Assembly (NCBI GenBank): GCA_002747735.1
Contig: PDQE01000048.1
Span: forward strand, 1 to 23,678
DNA length: 23,678 nucleotides
Source of the DNA: Flavobacteriales bacterium
GTDB lineage: Bacteria > Bacteroidota > Bacteroidia > Flavobacteriales > Flavobacteriaceae
Direction: 5' to 3'
Shown: positions 7,534 through 15,443 of the stretch, one piece after another
Layout: each line of letters begins with the position of its first letter
Numbering within the stretch: position 1 is the first letter of the stretch
Program-made: the position numbers and the translations under genes
The notes under the pieces: model-generated
The model's database searches: none
The model's input: the letters and a program-made list of their open reading frames with translations, nothing else
Told to the model about the DNA's origin: nothing

Positions 7534-9081
7534 ATGAATGCAATAAAGATACTTTGGGTAGATGACGAAATAGAACTGCTAAAGCCTCATTTACTTTTTT
7601 TAAAAAAGAAAAACTATATCGTAAAAACTTGTAATAATGGTGCGGAAGCCATTGAAAATGTAGAAGACGGAAACTTTGACGTCATATTTCTAGACGAAAA
7701 CATGCCGGGCTTATCGGGTATTGAAACGCTCACAAAAATTAAGGCCAAAAAACCCCACATTCCGGTGGTGATGATTACCAAAAGTGAAGAAGAGTACATC
7801 ATGGAAGAAGCCATTGGTTCAAAAATAGCAGATTATTTGATTAAACCTGTAAACCCTAATCAAATCCTGCTCAGCCTAAAAAAGAACCTTGACCATTCCA
7901 GATTGGTATCAGAAAAAACTACCATTAATTATCAGCAAGAATTTAGGAATATTACACTAGACTTGGCCATGGTATCTAATTACGAAGAATGGATTGCCTT
8001 GTATAAAAAACTTCTTCATTGGGAAATAGAGTTAGAGTCAATTGCAGACCCCGGTATGATAGAAATCTTGGAAAGCCAAAAAATTGAAGCAAATAGCCAA
8101 TTTTTTAAATTTATCCAAAAAAATTATGAAAGTTGGTTTAACGGCGGCGAAAAGCCATTGCTGTCTCATGAGTTATTTAAAAATGTAATCGCTCCAAAAT
8201 TAGATAAAAAAACAAATACTTTATTATTGGTTATTGACAACTTACGCTATGACCAATTGCGGGTACTGGAACCGGTAATTAACAACTATTACAAAAAACT
8301 GGACGAGATTTCTTTTTTTAGTATTTTACCCTCTGCAACACAATATGCCAGAAATGCGTTGTTCTCCGGATTAACGCCATTGCAAATGCAAAAACAACAT
8401 CCGGATTTATGGAAAAATGACAATGACGAAGGTGGAAAAAACCTCTTTGAAGCAGCATTTTTAGAAGCCCAGTTAAAACGCTTAAAACTGGACATTTCGC
8501 ATAGTTATCACAAAATTACCAACTTAGAAAAAGGACAAGAACTGGTTAAAAACTTTAAAGCAGAAAAAGACAACAATTTAATTGCAGTGGTTTATAATTT
8601 TGTGGACATGCTTTCCCATTCCAGAACAGAAATGGACATGATAAAAGAACTAGCTGCAGACGACAAAGCATATCGTTCCTTAACGCTGAGTTGGTTTAGA
8701 AATTCTGCTTTGTTGGAATTGATTATAAAAGCTCAGGAAAACGGCTTAAAGCTAATTATTACTACAGACCATGGCACCATAAACACCAAACGCCCCACAA
8801 AAGTAATAGGTGAAAAAGACATAAGTACCAATCTGCGATACAAAACCGGCAGAAGTTTGTCTTACAATGACAAAGAGGTATATGCCGTAACTGCTCCGGA
8901 AAAAATAGGCCTGCCTTCCATTCACATGAGCAGCTCTTTTATTTTTGCTAAAGAAGACTACTTTTTTGCATATCCAAACAACTATAACCACTATGTAAAA
9001 TACTACAAAAACACCTATCAACACGGGGGAATATCATTAGAAGAAATGATTATTCCCTGTTTGATAATGGAACCCAAATAA
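7534..9081 (+). CDS. porX: PorX-type response regulator with PglZ phosphodiesterase domain
   Basis: Regulator of the type IX secretion system in Bacteroidota, partner of the histidine kinase PorY, with reported nucleotide phosphodiesterase activity. The 515 residues are of usual length. Residues 1 to about 120 are a receiver domain with Asp10/Asp11, phosphoacceptor Asp54, Thr82 and Lys104. A helical linker (about 125-220) leads to a PglZ/alkaline-phosphatase-type domain. Its metal and catalytic residues look complete: Asp235-Asn236 (VIDNLRYD), the nucleophile candidate Thr269 (SATQYAR), Asp358 and His362 (VDMLSHS), Asp412-His413 (TTDHGT) and His497 (QHGG). Its presence suggests the organism has type IX secretion and perhaps gliding motility. 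ATG start; the upstream region is A-rich with no Shine-Dalgarno. Confidence 0.95.
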   Translation: MNAIKILWVDDEIELLKPHLLFLKKKNYIVKTCNNGAEAIENVEDGNFDVIFLDENMPGLSGIETLTKIKAKKPHIPVVMITKSEEEYIMEEAIGSKIADYLIKPVNPNQILLSLKKNLDHSRLVSEKTTINYQQEFRNITLDLAMVSNYEEWIALYKKLLHWEIELESIADPGMIEILESQKIEANSQFFKFIQKNYESWFNGGEKPLLSHELFKNVIAPKLDKKTNTLLLVIDNLRYDQLRVLEPVINNYYKKLDEISFFSILPSATQYARNALFSGLTPLQMQKQHPDLWKNDNDEGGKNLFEAAFLEAQLKRLKLDISHSYHKITNLEKGQELVKNFKAEKDNNLIAVVYNFVDMLSHSRTEMDMIKELAADDKAYRSLTLSWFRNSALLELIIKAQENGLKLIITTDHGTINTKRPTKVIGEKDISTNLRYKTGRSLSYNDKEVYAVTAPEKIGLPSIHMSSSFIFAKEDYFFAYPNNYNHYVKYYKNTYQHGGISLEEMIIPCLIMEPK

Positions 9082-9221
9082 GTATAGTTTATTCTGCTAA
9101 ATCACAATTTAAAGAATGCCTGTTTACACATTTTTAAAAAAAATTGTTACAAATCTTTAAAAAAAACGTCATACTTATTGAACTTATGTTGACTTTTTCT
9201 ATTTCCTAATGGATCAAATAA

Positions 9222-9314
9222 TACCAAATCTAATATATAATGCTATATTGGATTTGGGTGTGAATTTTCACTTATACAAGGCAAAAAACGCAGACATAGC
9301 CTTAGCTATGGCGA
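9222..9314 (+). repeat. Hairpin-rich dispersed repeat, copy B
   Basis: Matches copy A (98-190, opposite strand) at 88 of 93 positions. Three dyads are visible. First, TACCAAATC (9222-9230) pairs with GATTTGGgt (9251-9259) around AATATA/TATATT and a TAATGC loop. Second, GTGAA-TT-TTCAC (9260-9271). Third, CGC-aga-CATAGC-ctta-GCTATG-GCG (9289-9313), a stem with a 3-base bulge. The block is open in the ABC ATPase frame from an ATG at 9209. It resembles a small non-autonomous palindromic element, but no mobility genes or target duplications are visible. Confidence 0.8.
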
Positions 9315-9337
9315 CATTAATTAAATTTTCTGTACCA

Positions 9338-10237
9338 TTGGAAAACATACTCACATTAGAAAAACTGAATAAAAAATTTGGATTAGTTCATGCTGTTAAC
9401 AATCTCTCTTTTTCCATACAAAAAGGGAATGTTTACGGAATATTAGGCCCAAACGGCAGTGGCAAATCCACAACACTGGGTATAGTGCTAAATGTTGTTA
9501 ATAAAACTTCCGGCAATTTTAGTTGGTTTGGTGGTAAATTACCCACACACAAGGCATTAAAAAAAGTTGGAGCTATTATTGAACGTCCCAATTTCTACCC
9601 TTATATGACTGCAGCACAAAATTTAAAATTGGTCTGCAAAATAAAAGAAGTACCTACAAGCAAGGTTCCTGAAAAACTAAAAACAGTAGGTTTGTACGAT
9701 AGGCAAAACAGCAAATTTAAAACCTATTCGCTGGGGATGAAACAGCGGCTGGCCATAGCCTCTGCCCTACTCAATGATCCGGAAATTTTAATTTTAGACG
9801 AACCCACCAATGGATTAGACCCACAAGGCATTCATGAAATAAGAGAAATCATCAGGAAAATAGCCAAAGAGGGTACTACCATTTTATTAGCTTCCCATCT
9901 ACTTGATGAAGTAGAAAAAGTTTGCAGCCATGTGGTAGTACTTAGAAACGGTGTAAGCTTGTATTCCGGTACGGTAGAAGGTATGACCAAAATAAGAACC
10001 CACATAGAATTGAAAAGTGATGCTAATTTTGAGGATTTAAAAAAATTGCTTATTAAACATCACGGAATAGCGGCAGCATCAATAGAAGATGATATTGTGA
10101 TAGCTGAACTTACGGAAGATATTGATACTAAAGAAATTAACCGTTACTTGTACGAGCAGGGCATTGTACTCTCGCATTTGGTTAAACGAAAACCAAGCCT
10201 TGAAAAACAATTTTTAACTTTGACTAACAACCATTAG
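9338..10237 (+). CDS. ABC transporter ATP-binding protein (ABC-2 export type)
   Basis: ATPase subunit of an ABC-2 type transporter; energises the permease encoded 4 bases downstream. Counted from the TTG at 9338 it has 299 residues, the usual length, and begins ENILTLEKLNKKFG, the normal family N-terminus. Visible motifs are Walker A GPNGSGKST (from base 9446), the signature YSLGMKQR, Walker B ILILDEPT, D-loop GLDP and the H-loop ASHLLDE; the C-terminal 80 residues are the variable regulatory part. In-frame ATGs also exist at 9308 (last bases of the repeat) and 9209 (upstream of it); using 9209 would add 43 residues, mostly repeat-encoded, with no family counterpart. I prefer 9338 (or 9308) by homology. 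The cargo is unknown; GldA is an alternative name, but the partner permease does not point to GldF specifically. Confidence 0.88.
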   Translation: MENILTLEKLNKKFGLVHAVNNLSFSIQKGNVYGILGPNGSGKSTTLGIVLNVVNKTSGNFSWFGGKLPTHKALKKVGAIIERPNFYPYMTAAQNLKLVCKIKEVPTSKVPEKLKTVGLYDRQNSKFKTYSLGMKQRLAIASALLNDPEILILDEPTNGLDPQGIHEIREIIRKIAKEGTTILLASHLLDEVEKVCSHVVVLRNGVSLYSGTVEGMTKIRTHIELKSDANFEDLKKLLIKHHGIAAASIEDDIVIAELTEDIDTKEINRYLYEQGIVLSHLVKRKPSLEKQFLTLTNNH

Positions 10238-10241
10238 TATT

Positions 10242-11102
10242 ATGCTTAGATTGTTACAGATAGAATTTCTAAAACTAAGATACAGCAGGGCATCCCGGGT
10301 ACTTATTCTTATTTATTTTGGACTGCTTACTTCCATAGCCCTGATTGCCGCCATTAAATTTGATATTGGTATTTTTAAGTTTCATTTGGCCGAACAAGGA
10401 ATTTTTAATTTTCCTTATATCTGGCATTTTAATACGTATATCGCTGCTATTTTTAAGTTTTTTCTACTATTGGTAATTGTATCCATGATGTCCAATGAAT
10501 ACAGTTACAAGACCTTAAAGCAGAACTTAATAGACGGCCTGAGCAAAAAAGAATTTATTCTGTCAAAGTTTTACACAGTAGTGGTGCTGGCTACCATTTC
10601 TACTGTGTTTGTGTTTTTGGTTTCGCTAATTCTGGGGATAATCTATTCCGATTTTAATGAAACAGGCATAATATTTTCCGATCTAGATTACCTCATCGCT
10701 TTCTTTATAAAACTTACCGGATTTTTTTCCTTTGGGCTGTTTATGGGAGTATTGGTAAAACGTTCAGCTTTTGCAGTTGGTGGCATTGTAGTATGGTTTA
10801 TTATTGAAAGCATTACAAAAGGCTTCTTGTTTTGGGGTTATAACAGCAATACAACATTAAAAAATGATGTCATTAGTGACCACGTGGCTGCAATCATGCA
10901 ATTTTTTCCTTTGGAATCTATGGCCAATTTGATAAAACAACCCTTTACCCGGTTAAATGCGGTGCAGAGTATCGGAAAACAAGTAGGGCAGGATTTTGGC
11001 TATAACTATGCCGTGCAATTTCAGGATGTGATAATTGTATTAATTTGGACAGGGCTGTTTATATACGGAGCATATGCATTATTAAAAAAGCGAGATTTAT
11101 AA
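10242..11102 (+). CDS. ABC-2 type transporter permease
   Basis: Membrane partner of the ATPase just upstream (4-base gap, surely co-translated). The 286 residues start with the amphipathic MLRLLQIEFLKLRYSR typical of ABC-2 permeases. About six hydrophobic segments follow near 18-39, 62-84, 111-136, 148-171, 174-190 and 262-281. The region NEYSYKTLKQNLIDGLSKKEFILSK between the second and third segments is the conserved cytoplasmic coupling loop of this group. It acts in the inner membrane; the substrate cannot be read from sequence. Such pairs are frequent in Bacteroidota as multidrug or peptide efflux or unknown-cargo exporters. No terminator is evident after it. Confidence 0.85.
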   Translation: MLRLLQIEFLKLRYSRASRVLILIYFGLLTSIALIAAIKFDIGIFKFHLAEQGIFNFPYIWHFNTYIAAIFKFFLLLVIVSMMSNEYSYKTLKQNLIDGLSKKEFILSKFYTVVVLATISTVFVFLVSLILGIIYSDFNETGIIFSDLDYLIAFFIKLTGFFSFGLFMGVLVKRSAFAVGGIVVWFIIESITKGFLFWGYNSNTTLKNDVISDHVAAIMQFFPLESMANLIKQPFTRLNAVQSIGKQVGQDFGYNYAVQFQDVIIVLIWTGLFIYGAYALLKKRDL

Positions 11103-11253
11103 GTTTGTTTGGGTGCCGAAATCTCAAAACAAAAATCCTGTTGTCAATGCTATATTGAGTATTTCTTAATTTTATTCATACTAATCTGAATTCGGTTAAT
11201 CTTGTTTTCACAGAACGTATAGAATACTTTAGATTTGTACTTAAAAGCATGAA

Positions 11254-11271
11254 GAAATATCAAGATATTTC
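11254..11271. repeat. 18-bp inverted repeat GAAATATC-AA-GATATTTC
   Basis: Perfect 8-bp arms with a 2-base centre. A related dyad (TAATATC-TC-GATATTA) lies at 11300-11315, centres 45 bp apart. The shared core ATATC-NN-GATAT suggests either two binding sites for one dimeric protein or chance in A+T-rich DNA. No adjacent gene start makes an obvious target, since both neighbouring genes end here. Confidence 0.45.
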
Positions 11272-11299
11272 AAAGGTTTTTATGCCCGAAATCTCCTGA

Positions 11300-11315
11300 T
11301 AATATCTCGATATTA
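11300..11315. repeat. 16-bp inverted repeat TAATATC-TC-GATATTA
   Basis: Perfect 7-bp arms with a 2-base centre, sharing the ATATC-NN-GATAT core with 11254-11271. See that entry for interpretation. Confidence 0.45.
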
Positions 11316-11430
11316 CTCGAAAATTTCATAAAATTTCTAATCAAAAATAAAGAAAGCTGTGGTCACAATATTAATCGAACTCAGGTTACTAATGTTTAGC
11401 ATCATAATCAACCGGATAAACACAGGCTAA

Positions 11431-11469
11431 TGCCAAGTCTAAATATATAATGCTATATTGGATTTGGTA
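11431..11469 (+). repeat. Solo hairpin of the dispersed repeat, copy C
   Basis: TGCCAAGTC (11431-11439) and GATTTGGTA (11461-11469) bracket the same AATATA-taatgc-TATATT core as copies A and B, with one extra A at 11441. Only the first dyad is present; the downstream two thirds of the element are absent. It lies in the same orientation as copy B, so the two bracket the ABC transporter pair. This shows that the first hairpin can exist alone, as a minimal element or a remnant. Confidence 0.7.
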
Positions 11470-11531
11470 TTATTTACTTACCCAAAATAAATTGATGCAT
11501 CCCATAAATTTATTGATTATTTAGATAATGG

Positions 11532-13970
11532 TTACCCCACCTTTTGTTTTAGAAGGGCAATATCCAAAACTTCTTTCATACTATCTACAAAATGAAACTT
11601 TAAGCCTTTTAAATATTGTTGGTCTATTTCGTCAATGTCCTTTTTGTTTTTTGAACTGAGAATAATCTCTTTGATATCGGCTCGTTTTGCAGCTAGTATT
11701 TTTTCTTTTATACCGCCTACCGGCAATACTTTTCCTCTAAGGGTAATTTCACCGGTCATAGCCAATTTTGCCTTTACTTTTCGCCTTGTAAATGTAGATA
11801 CCAAAGAAGTGAGCATGGTTATTCCGGCACTGGGGCCATCTTTCGGGGTAGCTCCTTCGGGTACGTGAATATGCACATTGTTATTTTGTATATCTTCAGC
11901 TTTTATGCCAAATTCTTCGGCATTAGCCTTAATAAATTCCATGGCAATGGTGGCAGATTCTTTCATTACCTTACCCAAATTACCAGTAATAGACAGGTTC
12001 CCCTTGCCTTTTGAAACAATTGATTCTATGAATAAAATATCACCGCCCACGGCTGTCCAGGCCAGGCCGGTTACCACACCGGCAACTTCATTACCTTCGT
12101 ATTTGTCTCTTTCTAATCGGTTCGGGCCCAATATTTTTATAATGTCGTCATTGCTTATTTTTACATTATACTCTTCCTCCATAGCAATAGATTTTGCCGC
12201 ATACCGCACCACCTTAGCAATCATTTTGTCCAAGGTACGCACGCCGGATTCCCGGGTAAAGCCTTCAATAATTTTTTCTATTTGCCGCTTGCCCAGTTTC
12301 AGTTGTTTATTACTTAGCCCGTGAGCTTTTAATTGCTTAGGCAACAGGTGTTTTTTGGCTATTTCAATTTTTTCTTCCGTGATATAGCCCGATACTTTTA
12401 TAATTTCCATCCTATCTCGCAATGCCCATGGAATATTGGACAAACTATTGGCCGTAGCTATAAAAAGCACTTTAGACAAGTCATAGCCCACCTCTAAATA
12501 GTTATCATAAAAAGCGGTATTCTGTTCCGGGTCTAATACTTCTAACATGGCCGATGAAGGGTCGCCATTATGACTACTTGTCAGTTTATCTATCTCATCC
12601 AAAACAAAAACCGGATTAGAAGATTTTGCTTTTTTTATGTTTTGTATTACTCTGCCGGGCATGGCTCCAATATAGGTTTTTCTATGCCCTCTTATTTCGG
12701 CTTCATCTCGCAATCCACCCAGAGACATCCTTACGTATTTTCTACCCAGTGCCTCGGCAATGGATTTTCCCAAAGAGGTTTTACCTACACCCGGTGGCCC
12801 GTAGAGGCAAATTATGGGCGACTTCATATCGCCTTTTAATTTTAGAACAGCCAAGTGTTCAATTATACGCCTTTTTACCTCTTTTAACCCAAAATGGTCT
12901 CTATCTAAAATTCTTTGAGCTCTTTTAAGGTCAAATTTATCCTTGGTATAGGCTTGCCATGGTAATTCTAACAGTAAATCCAGATAATTTCGCTGCACAG
13001 AATATTCCGCTACTTGCGGGTTCATGCGTTGGAGTCTGCCTAATTCTTTTTGGAATAATTCGCTCACTTCTTGTGGCCACTTTTTCTTCTTGGCTTTAGC
13101 CCGCATTTCTTCTAACTCTTCATCGTAAGAAATACCGCCCAGCTCTTCCTGAATGGTCTTTAGCTGCTGGTTTAAATAATATTCTCTCTGCTGCTGATCC
13201 ATGTCTTCCCGGACTTTTGAATGGATGACATTTCTAAGTTCCAACCGTTGCAATTCCGCATCCATAAATTTTAAGGTGGAAAGAGCTCTCTGTTTTAAAC
13301 TGTCCGTTTTGAGTAATTCCTGCTTTTCCGATACCGTTAAATTCATATTGGAAGACACAAAATTCACCAAAAATGAATTGCTTTGAATATTCTTTATGGC
13401 AAATGAGGCTTCAGAAGGCAGATTTGGATTTTCCTTAATGATTTTAAGGGCAATATCTTTTATAGATTCTATTATAGCCGTAAATTCCGAATCTTTTTTT
13501 CGAGGAATATCTTCTTTGAGTTCTTTGGCCAAGGCAGTAATATAGGGTTCTTCCTGAACAAATTCGCCCAACTCAAATCGCTTTTTACCTTGAATGACCA
13601 CCATAGTATTGCCATCAGGCATTTTCAAAACCCTTAAAATTCTGGCCACAGTACCTATATCGTGTAAATCTTTTCTGGAAGGATTTTCTACCGCTTCCTT
13701 ATTCTGAGCTACAACACCAATGGTTTTAGTGCCTTTATTGGCAGCTTTTATAAGTTTTATAGACTGATCCCTTCCGGCAGTAATAGGAATGACCACGCCG
13801 GGAAACAAAACCGTATTTCGCAGAGGCAAAATGGGTAATATTTCAGGAACTTCTTCCCGTTGAATTTCTTCTTCATCTTCAGGTGTCATTAAAGGAATTA
13901 ATTCAGATTCTTCATCAATAATCTCTTGTAATGACATATTGTCAATATCTAAAAATTTTAGGTTATTCAT
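11532..13970 (-). CDS. lon: ATP-dependent protease Lon
   Basis: Cytoplasmic AAA+ serine protease that degrades misfolded and selected regulatory proteins. The 812 residues are normal for the bacterial LonA type. The N-terminal substrate-binding domain (about 45-245, [19 protein letters not shown]) is followed by a coiled-coil region (about 250-300). The AAA+ module has Walker A GPPGVGKT (391-398), Walker B VFVLDE (454-459) and the arginine-rich sensor region LRDRMEII. The protease domain has PKDGPSAG with catalytic Ser714 and GGIKEK with catalytic Lys757. All key residues are present. The roughly 40-residue acidic N-terminal extension ([10 protein letters not shown]) is common in Bacteroidota. 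ATG start; 265 bases separate it from the divergent methyltransferase gene, with no clear TAnnTTTG box on the lon side. Confidence 0.98.
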   Translation of the reverse strand: MNNLKFLDIDNMSLQEIIDEESELIPLMTPEDEEEIQREEVPEILPILPLRNTVLFPGVVIPITAGRDQSIKLIKAANKGTKTIGVVAQNKEAVENPSRKDLHDIGTVARILRVLKMPDGNTMVVIQGKKRFELGEFVQEEPYITALAKELKEDIPRKKDSEFTAIIESIKDIALKIIKENPNLPSEASFAIKNIQSNSFLVNFVSSNMNLTVSEKQELLKTDSLKQRALSTLKFMDAELQRLELRNVIHSKVREDMDQQQREYYLNQQLKTIQEELGGISYDEELEEMRAKAKKKKWPQEVSELFQKELGRLQRMNPQVAEYSVQRNYLDLLLELPWQAYTKDKFDLKRAQRILDRDHFGLKEVKRRIIEHLAVLKLKGDMKSPIICLYGPPGVGKTSLGKSIAEALGRKYVRMSLGGLRDEAEIRGHRKTYIGAMPGRVIQNIKKAKSSNPVFVLDEIDKLTSSHNGDPSSAMLEVLDPEQNTAFYDNYLEVGYDLSKVLFIATANSLSNIPWALRDRMEIIKVSGYITEEKIEIAKKHLLPKQLKAHGLSNKQLKLGKRQIEKIIEGFTRESGVRTLDKMIAKVVRYAAKSIAMEEEYNVKISNDDIIKILGPNRLERDKYEGNEVAGVVTGLAWTAVGGDILFIESIVSKGKGNLSITGNLGKVMKESATIAMEFIKANAEEFGIKAEDIQNNNVHIHVPEGATPKDGPSAGITMLTSLVSTFTRRKVKAKLAMTGEITLRGKVLPVGGIKEKILAAKRADIKEIILSSKNKKDIDEIDQQYLKGLKFHFVDSMKEVLDIALLKQKVG

Positions 13971-14210
13971 AAGTATTTATCCGTCAATATGACATTTAAC
14001 GTTTTTATTTGTCTAATAGTGTAAATATTTAAAGTTTACAATAGATTTATAAACAAACAGTTACACTCTAATCGTATATAATTTCATGTTATATATTCAA
14101 TAGCTGTGCCAAAAGATTATTTACTACTCCTTCTGCTATTAAATGGATGGATTAAAAAATCCCGACAGTTCAACGATTAAACAAACAACCAAACAATGCC
14201 ATGATTTCAT

Positions 14211-14218
14211 TACATTTG
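14211..14218 (+). promoter_or_regulatory. Putative promoter (-7 box) of the RsmB-family gene
   Basis: TACATTTG matches the Bacteroidota -7 consensus TAnnTTTG 17 bases before the ATG at 14236, implying a short leader of about 10 bases. No TTTG is present at the usual upstream distance. The remaining part of the 13971-14235 gap shows nothing I can assign. Confidence 0.35.
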
Positions 14219-14235
14219 CTCTCTAATAAGTTAAT

Positions 14236-15441
14236 ATGCGATTACACAGAAATTTAGTCTTTGCGGTGATAGATGCCCTTAATTTAATTTTTAACGAAGG
14301 GGAATATGCAGATAAGGTTGTGGCCAAAATCTTAAAACGAGACAAAAGATGGGGAGCCAGAGACCGTGCTTTTATAGCAGAAACAGTATATGACTGTGTC
14401 CGATGGCGAAGGCTATACAACGAAATTGCACAAACCAAAAATCATTTTACCAATGAAAACCTCTGGAAAATTTTTGCCGTTTGGGCTACATTAAAAGGGA
14501 TACCATTACCCGACTGGAAGCACTTTGAAAATACACCAATAAGGAGAATAAAAGGCAGATTTGACAGTCTGCAAGATATTAGGGCTATAAAAGAATCTAT
14601 TCCGGATTGGCTGGACAAACTGGGCGAAAAAGAATTGGGCAAGCAATGGCAAAAAGAACTCCACGCACTAAATCAACAAGCTAAGGTAGTACTGCGTGTA
14701 AACACACTTAAAATAACACCCCAAAAATTACAAGACCTACTTTGCGAAGAAGATATTTCAACTATCTTTCTCCCTGAGTATCCGGATGCTTTACAACTCA
14801 CAGAACGAAAAAATGTATTCGCCACCAAAGGATTTAAAAACGGTTTATTTGAAGTACAAGATGCTTCCTCTCAATTGGTAGCCCCTTTTTTAAATGCAAA
14901 ACCGGGCATGAGAATCATAGATGCCTGTGCAGGTGCCGGCGGCAAGAGCTTGCACCTAGCGGCTTTGATGAAAAATAAAGGCCAGATTATTGCGTTAGAC
15001 ATCTATGACAACAAGTTAAAAGAACTAAAACGAAGGGCAAAGAGAAACGGGGCTTTTAATATTGAAACCAGAACCATTACAGGCACAAAAACGATAAAGA
15101 AACTATACCATTCTGCAGACCGAGTGCTTATAGACGCTCCGTGTAGCGGCCTGGGTGTTTTAAAACGCAACCCTGATGCCAAATGGAAATTAACACCAGA
15201 ATTTATTACGGAAGCACAACGCATACAGACTGAAATATTAACTAATTATGCCAAAATGGTAAAACCGGAGGGGGAATTAACCTATGCCACTTGTTCTATT
15301 TTACCATCGGAAAACCAACAGCAGGTAAAGAATTTTCTGACTGCCAATAAACCGTTTAGGCTAATAGATGAAAAAATTGTTTTACCATCCGTATCGGGAT
15401 ACGACGGATTTTATATGGCCCGATTACAAAAAATACAATAA
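14236..15441 (+). CDS. RsmB/NOP-family RNA (cytosine-5) methyltransferase
   Basis: SAM-dependent 5-methylcytosine RNA methyltransferase of the RsmB/NOP2/Sun family, probably acting on rRNA. In 401 residues it shows an N-terminal helical NusB-like region (1 to about 140), the start of the catalytic core VVLRVNTLK (151-159), the SAM-binding loop DACAGAGGKSLHLA (229-242), motif IV LIDAPCSGLGVLKRNP (298-313, Cys303) and motif VI LTYATCSILPSEN (348-360, Cys353). Cys353 is the expected covalent nucleophile and Cys303 the release residue. Both are present, so it should be active. The exact target base cannot be read from sequence. A signal-peptide protein follows after 2 bases, probably in one transcript. 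Confidence 0.92.
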   Translation: MRLHRNLVFAVIDALNLIFNEGEYADKVVAKILKRDKRWGARDRAFIAETVYDCVRWRRLYNEIAQTKNHFTNENLWKIFAVWATLKGIPLPDWKHFENTPIRRIKGRFDSLQDIRAIKESIPDWLDKLGEKELGKQWQKELHALNQQAKVVLRVNTLKITPQKLQDLLCEEDISTIFLPEYPDALQLTERKNVFATKGFKNGLFEVQDASSQLVAPFLNAKPGMRIIDACAGAGGKSLHLAALMKNKGQIIALDIYDNKLKELKRRAKRNGAFNIETRTITGTKTIKKLYHSADRVLIDAPCSGLGVLKRNPDAKWKLTPEFITEAQRIQTEILTNYAKMVKPEGELTYATCSILPSENQQQVKNFLTANKPFRLIDEKIVLPSVSGYDGFYMARLQKIQ

Positions 15442-15443
15442 CT

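Larger units (their letters stand above)
11103..11531. other. Intergenic region with palindromes and a solo repeat hairpin
   Basis: No gene is supported here. The stretch contains the palindromes at 11254-11271 and 11300-11315, the repeat-derived hairpin at 11431-11469, a direct repeat CGAAATCTC near 11117 and 11287, and a further AATGCTATATTG near 11146 that equals the core of the hairpin. An AATAAATT/AATTTATT inverted repeat at 11486-11514 lies just past the lon stop and may help end the lon transcript. The concentration of repeat fragments suggests a decayed insertion zone, but there is no recognisable transposase remnant. Confidence 0.55.

Noticed and set aside
98..9314. Composite transposon or IS bounded by the inverted repeat copies
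   Set aside because: The enclosed genes are conserved core genes in their normal order, there is no transposase, and no target duplication is seen.
9209..9337. 43-residue N-terminal extension of the ABC ATPase as real protein
   Set aside because: Most of it is encoded by the dispersed repeat, and the family N-terminus begins at 9338. Kept as a finding about the start region, not as part of the CDS.
11143..11336. Possible pseudogene on the minus strand (two short frames in one phase separated by a TGA)
   Set aside because: The peptides (MKFSSNIEILSGDFGHKN, then NILIFLHAFKYKSK...) match nothing I know, and stops surround them; chance in A+T-rich DNA is sufficient.
11878..12324. 148-codon plus-strand open frame inside lon
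   Set aside because: Antisense to the Lon AAA+ and protease region; composition follows the lon codons.
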